A DNA stretch of 10,509 nucleotides from Actinomycetales bacterium Ga0077552 (lineage in GTDB: Bacteria > Actinomycetota > Actinomycetes > Actinomycetales > Microbacteriaceae). Under the pieces are notes generated by a model. The model did not search any database and was not told the origin of the DNA. It saw only the letters and a list, made by a program, of their open reading frames with translations. The stretch lies in the NCBI GenBank assembly GCA_001464255.1, contig LNFD01000334.1, positions 1-10,509 on the forward strand. Reading direction: 5' to 3'. The first letter of the stretch is position 1; the number at the start of each line of letters is the position of its first letter. Made by a program: the position numbers and the translations under genes. Shown one piece after another: positions 1-5,070 of the stretch.

Positions 1-465
1 AAGCCCGTGCTCGACTCGATCACCTCGTCGACGCACTTCGTGAGCCCCGCCGTCTATGGCCTCGTGCTCGCGGGCGCGGTGTTCACGCCTGCGCTGTGGC
101 TCATCCTGATCTCGTTCTTCCTGTGGGGCATGGCCTCGCACGCCTTCGGTGCGGTGCAAGACGTCATCGCCGACCGCGAGGGCGGCCTCGCCTCGATCGC
201 GACGGTCATCGGCGCGCGAGCGACCACGCGCCTGGCGGTCGCGGCCTACGCGCTCGCGGGCCTGCTGCTGCTCGGCACCGAGTGGCCGGGGCCGCTCGCG
301 CTGCTCGCCGCGGTGCCCTATGTCGTCATCGTCGCGCGCTTCTGGATGATCACCGACGAGACCGCCGAGACGGCCAACCGCGGCTGGCGGCGCTTCCTGC
401 TGCTCAACTTCGTCGCCGGGGCGATCGTGACGATGCTCATGATCTACTGGGCGATCAACCGCTGA
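1..465 (+). CDS. UbiA-family prenyltransferase, C-terminal part (lycopene elongase-like)
   Basis: This is the 3' end of an integral-membrane prenyltransferase. The frame is open from base 1 to a TGA at 463-465, so the start lies left of the window and about 154 residues are visible. The segment HAFGAVQDVIADREGG (bases about 139-186) matches the second Asp-rich motif of UbiA enzymes, which helps bind Mg-diphosphate of the prenyl donor; it is followed by the ASIATVIGAR stretch typical of carotenoid lycopene elongases (CrtEb type). About four hydrophobic helices are visible, around bases 49-125, 229-285, 286-340 and 400-460. CrtEb-type enzymes add C5 units to lycopene to give C50 carotenoids, common in Microbacteriaceae. 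The UbiA family call is firm; the lycopene substrate is inferred from motif resemblance, and other polyprenyl transferases remain possible because the N-terminal Asp-rich motif is outside the window. It converges on the next gene with only 23 bp between stops. Confidence 0.75.
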   Translation, partial: KPVLDSITSSTHFVSPAVYGLVLAGAVFTPALWLILISFFLWGMASHAFGAVQDVIADREGGLASIATVIGARATTRLAVAAYALAGLLLLGTEWPGPLALLAAVPYVVIVARFWMITDETAETANRGWRRFLLLNFVAGAIVTMLMIYWAINR

Positions 466-488
466 GCCCGGCGGCTGCAGGCCGACGA

Positions 489-992
489 CTACAGCCCGCC
501 CGCGAGCCCGATCGCGACGAGCAGCAGCACCGGCGCGAGGCCGAGGACGATGCTCACGCCGAGGGCGAGCGTCGCGATCGCGCGGCCCCCGAGCCGCGGT
601 GCGGCGCGCAGGGCGAGGCCGGCAGCGAGGGCGGTGAGCGCGGCGATCAGGGCGGCGACCGCGAGCGACGCGAGGGTGAGCACGATCGGGTCGATGCCGG
701 GGATGCTCACCGCACCGGTCGCGACGACCGTCTGCACCACGAAACCGAGCAGGGTGAACCCCGTGCCCGCGCGAGCGAGAGCGGCGGCCCGGTTCGGCCC
801 GGGGCGCAGGCCGCGGGCGAGCTCGGGCCCGAAGGCCGAGAACGGGTCGGGCTCGCGGTGCGGGCGGCCCTGCCACGCGGCGCCGTCCCACCACTGCTCG
901 TAGCCGGGGCGGTCGAGCAGCGGCTGCCAGCCGGCCGCCGAGCGGTCGAGCTCGAGCCCCTCGTCGTCGAGAGAATCGGGGTCGGAGCTCAC
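489..992 (-). CDS. DUF2510 domain membrane protein
   Basis: A 167-residue protein of unknown function. Residues about 20-41 carry the DUF2510 signature (GW at 21-22, then WWDG at 34-37 and W40), a short soluble module found at the N-terminus of many actinobacterial membrane proteins. A proline-rich stretch follows and then three hydrophobic segments at about 73-96, 102-129 and 137-164, so it is probably a three-pass membrane protein. The GTG start at 992-990 was chosen because it overlaps the TGA of the upstream gene (shared GTGA), the classic arrangement for translational coupling; a start further upstream would lie inside that gene in another frame. The stop is TAG at 491-489. Function is unknown; co-transcription with the upstream PEP mutase-family gene is inferred from the overlap alone. 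Confidence 0.8.
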   Translation of the reverse strand: MSSDPDSLDDEGLELDRSAAGWQPLLDRPGYEQWWDGAAWQGRPHREPDPFSAFGPELARGLRPGPNRAAALARAGTGFTLLGFVVQTVVATGAVSIPGIDPIVLTLASLAVAALIAALTALAAGLALRAAPRLGGRAIATLALGVSIVLGLAPVLLLVAIGLAGGL

Positions 993-1786
993 AACTCGTA
1001 ACGGTAGCCGAGCTCGGCCGGGTACTCGCCCCGCGCGGTCAGCTGCGCGGCGGCATCGGCGAGGTGCGAGAGTGTGAGGCCCAGGATCTGGGGGCCGAAC
1101 GAGATGCGCCCGACCCCGAGCTCGGCGAGCTGGGCGAGGGGCAGGTAGCCGGGATGCGCGAAGACCGCGATCGGAGCGCGGACCGCGGCCACGGCATCCG
1201 CCACCATCTGCTCGGTGCGCAGGCCGAGCATGAAGATGCTCGTGGCGCCGGCGTCGGCGTAGGCGTTCGCGCGGTCGATCGCCTCGTCCCAGTTGTCGGG
1301 GGATCCGGCGAGGGTGTCGGTGCGCGCGTTGATCGCGAGCGGCACCCCGGCCGCGTCGGCCGCGGCCCGCGCGGCGGCGACGCGGGCGGCCGCCTCCTCG
1401 ATCGGGCGGCGCTCGCTCGTCGCACCCGCGAGGGAGTCCTCGATGTTGAGACCGGCGGCCCCGGCCTCGATGAGCCGCGCGACGTTGTCGCGCACGCCCG
1501 CCGCGTCGGGGGCGTAGCCGCGCTCGAAGTCGACGCTCACGGGCAGCTCGGTCGAGGCGGTGATACGCGCAGCGGCGGCGAGGGCCATGTCGACCGTCAT
1601 CCCCTCGCCGTCGTCGACGCCGAGCGAGAAGGCCACCGAGTGGCTCGCGGTCGCGAGCGCCCGCACCCCAGGGGCGCGGGCGACGATGCGGGCCGTCATG
1701 GCGTCCCACACGTTCACGACGATGAGCGGATCGCCCGGAACATGCAGGGCGGTGAGCGCGGCGGCCTTCTCGGCGGTAGAGGTCAT
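989..1786 (-). CDS. isocitrate lyase/PEP mutase family enzyme
   Basis: A 265-residue TIM-barrel protein of the isocitrate lyase/phosphoenolpyruvate mutase superfamily (PrpB-like, COG2513 type), a usual length for the short members. Visible family landmarks are NVWDA (residues 25-29, substrate loop), VDFERGY (85-91, Mg-site acidic region), GLNIEDS (112-118) and INARTD (152-157). The catalytic Lys-Lys/Arg-Cys-Gly-His loop of true isocitrate and methylisocitrate lyases is absent, and the protein contains no cysteine at all, so classical lyase activity of that kind is unlikely. Substrate is not predictable; carboxyphosphonoenolpyruvate mutase, oxaloacetate-decarboxylase-like and uncharacterised C-C lyase subfamilies remain possible. 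The start is ATG at 1786-1784, preceded by purine-rich GTGAGAGTAGAGG. It overlaps the downstream DUF2510 gene by 4 bases, so the two probably form a transcription unit. Confidence 0.85.
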   Translation of the reverse strand: MTSTAEKAAALTALHVPGDPLIVVNVWDAMTARIVARAPGVRALATASHSVAFSLGVDDGEGMTVDMALAAAARITASTELPVSVDFERGYAPDAAGVRDNVARLIEAGAAGLNIEDSLAGATSERRPIEEAAARVAAARAAADAAGVPLAINARTDTLAGSPDNWDEAIDRANAYADAGATSIFMLGLRTEQMVADAVAAVRAPIAVFAHPGYLPLAQLAELGVGRISFGPQILGLTLSHLADAAAQLTARGEYPAELGYRYEL

Positions 1787-1815
1787 GCCTCTACTCTCAC
1801 ACGCCGCGGCCCGGC

Positions 1816-1834
1816 CCGAGCGGCAAACGCTCGG
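1816..1834. repeat. 7-bp perfect inverted repeat between divergent genes
   Basis: CCGAGCG (1816-1822), a GCAAA loop (1823-1827) and CGCTCGG (1828-1834) form a perfect hairpin or dyad. It lies 30 bp from the start of the leftward PEP mutase-family gene and 53 bp before the rightward small ORF, inside the 101-bp divergent region. It could be an operator or an untranslated-leader hairpin; no T-tract follows on either strand, so an intrinsic terminator is unlikely. In GC-rich DNA a 7-bp dyad can arise by chance. Confidence 0.4.
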
Positions 1835-1876
1835 CAGGAGGGGTCCGAATACCCTGCAGACCCCGCCCGCTGATCC

Positions 1877-1880
1877 GGAG
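1877..1880 (+). promoter_or_regulatory. Shine-Dalgarno for the small ORF at 1888
   Basis: GGAG at 1877-1880 sits 7 bases before the ATG at 1888, good ribosome-binding spacing. It is the main argument that the short reading frame downstream is a real gene. Confidence 0.5.
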
Positions 1881-1887
1881 TGCCACC

Positions 1888-2091
1888 ATGACCGCGCTGA
1901 GCCTGCTGACGACCACGAACGCCGAGACCTCGGCGGCGATGGCCGACATGATGCCTGTCGGGGGCGACCTCTCGGCCCACGTGCTCGGCCTCGTGCTCGC
2001 CCTCGCGGCGTTCGCGGCCGGCGCGATCGTCGCGGTCGGCCCCGGTCGCCCGCGGCCGGTCGCCGCTCGGGGTCGCCGCGCCGCCCGCTGA
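1888..2091 (+). CDS. small single-pass membrane protein, hypothetical
   Basis: A 67-residue predicted protein with no family I recognise. It has a short polar, Met-rich N-terminal stretch (residues 1-29), one hydrophobic helix at about residues 30-51 (from HVLGLVLALAAF onward), and an Arg-rich tail (about 53-67) that by the positive-inside rule would be cytoplasmic. Support for coding comes from the GGAG ribosome-binding site 7 bases before the ATG, G/C-rich third positions like the neighbours, and a hairpin directly after the stop. A longer frame on the opposite strand (2183-1797) looks like low-complexity antisense shadow and has no comparable start signal. The gene lies 79 bp before the GNAT-AAA+ gene in the same direction and could be co-transcribed. 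Function unknown; existence moderately supported. Confidence 0.5.
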   Translation: MTALSLLTTTNAETSAAMADMMPVGGDLSAHVLGLVLALAAFAAGAIVAVGPGRPRPVAARGRRAAR

Positions 2092-2115
2092 CGCACGGCG
2101 TTCACCCGGCGTGCG
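2092..2115 (+). terminator. hairpin immediately after the small ORF (weak terminator candidate)
   Basis: CGCACG (2092-2097) and CGTGCG (2110-2115) form a perfect 6-bp stem around a 12-base loop, starting on the base after the TGA of the small ORF. There is no following T-run, so it is at best a weak or non-canonical terminator. It may instead be a chance dyad in GC-rich sequence. Confidence 0.25.
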
Positions 2116-2170
2116 GCAGAGTCCCAGCCGGGGCGAGACGCATTCACGGCGTCGGTTGCGACGATGGGGC

Positions 2171-3454
2171 ATGAGCTCGACACGCCTGCGCGACTACCAG
2201 CCCTCCGACATGGATGCCATCCTGCGCCTGTGGGACGAGGTGCGCCACGAGGGCGTCGAGCCCGTCTACGCGCTCGCCGAGGTGCTCGCCTCGTGCGAGA
2301 AGGACCACGCGGTCGTCGCTCTGCACGACGAGCACGTGGTCGGGGTCGCCGTCGCGCGCGCGGCGCACGACCAGGGCTGGATCGTCTTCCTCGCCGTGAC
2401 GGCGTCGGCGCGCGGCGCGGGCATCGCCGGTTCGCTGCTCGCCGCCCTCGAGCAGCGCATGGCGCCGCAGGGCCTCACGCGCCTGTCGATCCTCGTTCCC
2501 GATGCGCAGCAGCAGCACGGCGCGCTCACGAAGGCGGGGTTCCAGGATCGCGCGCACCTGAGCTACTTCGAGCGCGAGATCCCCGTGAAGCAGCGCGAGC
2601 TGACGGCCCTGCGCGACCTCGGCGGGCGCATCCTGCCCCGCGATCTGTGGGGCTCGATCGCGGGCATGCAGGCCGAGAAGGAGCTGCTCGAGCGGCGTCT
2701 CGTGCTGCCGCTCGCCGACCCGGCGCTCGCCGAGCAGTTCGGTGTCGAGCCGCCGCGCTCGATCGTGCTCTTCGGCCCACCCGGCACGGGCAAGACGACC
2801 TTCGCGAAGGCCGTGGCGTCGCGGCTGCAGTGGCCCTTCGTCGAAGTCTTCCCCTCGCGGCTCGCGCACGGGCCGCAGGGGCTCGCGGGCGGCCTGCGCG
2901 AGACCTTCGCGACGATCGCCGAGCTCGACCACGTCATCGTCTTCATCGACGAGGTGGAGGAGATCGCGGCGCAGCGCGGCGGCGAGCCGCCCTCGGCCAT
3001 GCAGGGCGTCACGAACGAGCTGCTCAAGATCATCCCCGCGTTCCGGGATGCCCCGGGCCGGCTCCTCATCTGCGCGACGAACTTCATCCGCGCCCTCGAC
3101 GACGCCTTCCTGCGCCACGGCCGCTTCGACTACGTCATCCCCATCGGGCTGCCGGATGCCGCGGCGCGCGAGGCGATCTGGTCGCGATACGTGCCCGACT
3201 CGGTCGAGGGCGAGGTCGACCTCGCGCAGCTCGTCGCGAGTAGCGACGGCTACTCGCCGGCCGACATCGAGTTCGCGGCGCGATCGGCCTCGCAAGCGGC
3301 ACTCGAGCAGTCGGTGTTCGGGGCACCGGGTGCGGGCATCCGCGGCCCCTCGACCGACGACTACCTCACGGCGATCGCCCGCACGCGCGCGACGGTGTCG
3401 CCCGAGGTCGCGAGCGAGTTCCGCGAGGACATCGCGGCTCTCGCCCGTACCTAG
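2171..3454 (+). CDS. GNAT acetyltransferase-AAA+ ATPase fusion protein
   Basis: A 427-residue two-domain protein. Residues about 1-137 form a GNAT (Gcn5-related N-acetyltransferase) fold; the acetyl-CoA pyrophosphate loop reads RGAGIA at 81-86 after the strand WIVFLAV, and ALTKAGFQDRAHLSYFER (118-135) is the usual C-terminal GNAT strand pair. After a linker (about 138-165), residues 166-380 are a classic AAA domain: Walker A GPPGTGKT (202-209), Walker B VIVFIDEVEE (255-264), sensor 1 CATNF (301-305), the second region of homology with RHGRFD (315-320) giving candidate arginine fingers, and a helical lid with SPADIEFAARSA (362-373). All key ATPase residues are present, so it should hydrolyse ATP, probably as a ring-forming remodeler in the cytoplasm. 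Substrate and acetyl acceptor are unknown. ATG at 2171 was chosen because the GNAT fold begins there; a GTG at 2111 would add 20 Arg-rich residues overlapping the hairpin. The upstream GATGGGG is a weak ribosome-binding site. Confidence 0.85.
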   Translation: MSSTRLRDYQPSDMDAILRLWDEVRHEGVEPVYALAEVLASCEKDHAVVALHDEHVVGVAVARAAHDQGWIVFLAVTASARGAGIAGSLLAALEQRMAPQGLTRLSILVPDAQQQHGALTKAGFQDRAHLSYFEREIPVKQRELTALRDLGGRILPRDLWGSIAGMQAEKELLERRLVLPLADPALAEQFGVEPPRSIVLFGPPGTGKTTFAKAVASRLQWPFVEVFPSRLAHGPQGLAGGLRETFATIAELDHVIVFIDEVEEIAAQRGGEPPSAMQGVTNELLKIIPAFRDAPGRLLICATNFIRALDDAFLRHGRFDYVIPIGLPDAAAREAIWSRYVPDSVEGEVDLAQLVASSDGYSPADIEFAARSASQAALEQSVFGAPGAGIRGPSTDDYLTAIARTRATVSPEVASEFREDIAALART

Positions 3455-3461
3455 CGCGGCG

Positions 3462-4853
3462 CTACGCTTCGACGCTCTTCGGAGGGGCCTTCACGAACAG
3501 CAGCATGATGCCGCCCGCGAGCAGCACGAGCGTGATGCCGAGGATGCCGTACAGGGTCTGGTTCGCGGCGACGGCGATGAAGACGCCCCACAGCAGCGAC
3601 GCCATCCAGCCGGCCGCGCGCCCCGTGGTCGCGTAGAGGCCGAAGACCTCGCCCTCGCGCCCCGCGGGCGTGACGCGCGCGAGGAACGAGCGCGAGGCGG
3701 CCTGCGCGGGCCCGACGAAGGCGGCGAGCACGATGCCGACGGCCCAGAACAGCCCGGCGCCGAGGTCGGCGAAGAAGAACACGATGAGCGTGCAGATCAC
3801 GAGCCCGAACACCGAGACGAGGATGACGCGCTTGGGGCCGAAGCGGTCGTCGAGCCGCCCGGCCAGGATCGTCGAGACACCGGCGACGATGTTGAGCGCG
3901 ATGCCGAAGATGACGAGGTCGGTGAACCCGAAGCCGAAGACGATGCCGGCGATGACCGAGCCGAAGGTGAAGACCGCCGAGAGCCCGTCGCGGTAGACGG
4001 CGCTCGCGAGCAGGAACCAGAAGGTCGGGCGCGTCTCGCGGTAGAGGCGCACGACGCCGCGCACGAGCTCGACGTAGCTGCGGAAGAAGCCGACCTTCTC
4101 CGCCGCGGCGAGCTTCGGCGGCTCGGGCACGCTGAGGAAGATCGGGATGACGAAGATGATCGTCCAGATCGTGGCGCCGAGGGCGATGAGCTGGAAGGTC
4201 GTGCCCGACTCGCCGTCGAGCACGCCGCCGAGGATGAGCCCGACGACGATCGTGAGCGCGACGATGCCGCCGAGGTACCCGAAGCCCCAGCCGAGGCCCG
4301 AGACCTTGCCGATGGTCTTCGGGGTCGACACCGAGATGAGCAGGGCGTTGTAGTTGACGCCCGCGATCTCGCCGAAGACGCTGCCAATGGCGATGAGCGC
4401 GACGCCCATCCAGAACCACTCGGCGCCGGGCTGCACGAAGACGAGGCCGAGCTGCGCCACGACGAGCAGCGCCGTGAAGATGAAGAGCTGCAGCTTCTGC
4501 CGGCCGGCGCGGTCGGCGCGCTGGCCCATGACGGGGGCGAGCAGGGCGATGAGCAGGCCCGCGATCGTGATGCCGTAGCCGAGATTGCTCGCGAGCTGGC
4601 CAAGCGCGGCCTCCTCGCCCGCGGTGCCGACGACCGCCGGATCGATGAAGAAGGTGCTCGTGAGGAAGCTCGGCACCCAGACGAAGGTGAGCAGAACGGT
4701 GTTGAACGGCTGCGTCGCCCAGTCCCAGAAGGCCCACGCGAAGACCCGCCGGCGGGGCACCTCGATGCCCTCCTGCAGGTCGAGCCCCATGACGCCCACC
4801 GCCCCCGTGTTCGCGGTGACCGGGATCGACTTATCGGTGGACTTCTCTGTCAT
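3462..4853 (-). CDS. MFS transporter, UMF1 family
   Basis: A 463-residue integral membrane protein with about twelve hydrophobic helices, the size and profile of the UMF1 (Atg22-like) branch of the major facilitator superfamily. Landmarks are the N-terminal WDWATQPFN (residues 43-51), the loop 2-3 MFS signature GQRADRAGRQK (110-120), and the UMF1-typical run NALL...TIGKVSGLGWGFGYLGG (169-196). The first 35 residues are polar and probably cytoplasmic. A second MFS-like loop, RLDDRFGPKR, appears in the C-terminal half. Bacterial UMF1 proteins are mostly uncharacterised; amino-acid or other small-molecule efflux is possible but the substrate cannot be predicted. The ATG at 4853-4851 was chosen because the family alignment begins shortly after it; upstream GTGAG is a weak ribosome-binding site. 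It is divergent from dnaK and converges on the GNAT-AAA+ gene with a 7-bp gap. Confidence 0.87.
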   Translation of the reverse strand: MTEKSTDKSIPVTANTGAVGVMGLDLQEGIEVPRRRVFAWAFWDWATQPFNTVLLTFVWVPSFLTSTFFIDPAVVGTAGEEAALGQLASNLGYGITIAGLLIALLAPVMGQRADRAGRQKLQLFIFTALLVVAQLGLVFVQPGAEWFWMGVALIAIGSVFGEIAGVNYNALLISVSTPKTIGKVSGLGWGFGYLGGIVALTIVVGLILGGVLDGESGTTFQLIALGATIWTIIFVIPIFLSVPEPPKLAAAEKVGFFRSYVELVRGVVRLYRETRPTFWFLLASAVYRDGLSAVFTFGSVIAGIVFGFGFTDLVIFGIALNIVAGVSTILAGRLDDRFGPKRVILVSVFGLVICTLIVFFFADLGAGLFWAVGIVLAAFVGPAQAASRSFLARVTPAGREGEVFGLYATTGRAAGWMASLLWGVFIAVAANQTLYGILGITLVLLAGGIMLLFVKAPPKSVEA

Positions 4854-4860
4854 GCGCTCA

Positions 4861-4892
4861 CGCTACCCCGCGGCGGTAAACGGCAGGTAGCG
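4861..4892. repeat. 7-bp inverted repeat upstream of the MFS transporter
   Basis: CGCTACC (4861-4867) and GGTAGCG (4886-4892) form a perfect dyad with an 18-bp spacer, beginning 8 bp outside the transporter start codon. The position suits an operator for, or a leader hairpin of, the leftward gene. The assignment rests on symmetry and location only. Confidence 0.4.
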
Positions 4893-4914
4893 CGAAACGG
4901 CGTCGTGTTCGCGC
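4890..4914. repeat. second inverted repeat in the transporter/dnaK intergenic region
   Basis: GCGCGAA (4890-4896) and TTCGCGC (4908-4914) form a perfect 7-bp dyad with an 11-bp spacer, overlapping the end of the previous dyad by 3 bases. The two arrangements of paired arms are therefore partly mutually exclusive. Function unknown; chance formation in GC-rich DNA is possible. Confidence 0.35.
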
Positions 4915-4938
4915 GGCGTTGGCCGGGCAAGGCTGAGA

Positions 4939-4959
4939 GTTGAGCCAGAGCGACGCAGG
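4939..4959. promoter_or_regulatory. upstream HAIR-like HspR operator
   Basis: GTTGAGC (4939-4945), 7 bases, then ACGCAGG (4953-4959). Against the known HspR-associated inverted repeat consensus CTTGAGT-N7-ACTCAAG it matches 10 of 14 arm positions with exact spacing. It lies just upstream of the -35 candidate and is probably a weaker second site; the right arm is poor, so the call rests partly on the pairing with the downstream site. Confidence 0.45.
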
Positions 4960-4974
4960 TTTGTCCCGCTCGAC

Positions 4975-5003
4975 TTGACAGCGGGCATCCCGAATCTCAA
5001 ACT
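4975..5003 (+). promoter_or_regulatory. candidate dnaK operon promoter
   Basis: A perfect TTGACA -35 hexamer at 4975-4980 is followed after 17 bases by CAAACT (4998-5003), which keeps the two most important -10 bases (A at position 2, T at position 6). Transcription would start near 5010, inside the downstream HAIR, giving a leader of about 60 bases. The -35 element is clear; the -10 assignment is uncertain. Confidence 0.45.
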
Positions 5004-5022
5004 TGATACATCGCGACTCAAC
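5002..5022. promoter_or_regulatory. HAIR operator, predicted HspR binding site
   Basis: CTTGATA (5002-5008), 7 bases, then ACTCAAC (5016-5022), matching 11 of 14 arm positions of the HspR consensus CTTGAGT-N7-ACTCAAG with exact spacing. It overlaps the -10 and predicted start of the dnaK promoter, so bound HspR would block RNA polymerase. An HspR gene is the last gene of this operon, which supports autoregulation. A further lone half-site-like CTCAA occurs at 4996-5000, immediately adjacent. Confidence 0.75.
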
Positions 5023-5055
5023 CTTTCGCGCCTGCAGACTTCGCAGTACTGAACC

Positions 5056-5063
5056 AGAAGGAG
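5056..5063 (+). promoter_or_regulatory. strong Shine-Dalgarno of dnaK
   Basis: AGAAGGAG at 5056-5063 sits 7 bases before the ATG at 5071. It fixes the dnaK start and is the strongest ribosome-binding site in the window. Confidence 0.85.
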
Positions 5064-5070
5064 CACCACC

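Noticed and set aside
466..488. Terminator between the prenyltransferase and the DUF2510 gene
   Set aside because: Only a 4-bp CGGC/GCCG pairing without T-tract is present, which is too weak in GC-rich DNA.
2111..2170. GTG start giving a 20-residue longer GNAT-AAA+ protein
   Set aside because: The extra residues are Arg-rich and unlike a GNAT N-terminus, and the GTG falls inside the hairpin after the small ORF; ATG 2171 begins right at the fold.
1797..2183. 128-residue open frame on the minus strand opposite the small membrane protein
   Set aside because: It is Ala/Arg/Pro-rich with no domain, runs into the neighbouring gene start, and has weaker start signals than the plus-strand frame.
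2144..3295. 383-residue open frame antisense to the GNAT-AAA+ gene
   Set aside because: It is Arg/Glu/Asp/Leu-rich low-complexity sequence explained by high GC in the real gene, with no motif and no start signal.
2742..4943. 733-residue open frame on the plus strand across the GNAT-AAA+ end and antisense to the transporter
   Set aside because: It has Ser/Arg- and Glu/Asp-rich shadow composition and overlaps two well-supported genes in other frames.
4854..5070. CIRCE element (HrcA operator) upstream of dnaK
   Set aside because: No TTAGCACTC/GAGTGCTAA pair is present; the sites fit HAIR instead.
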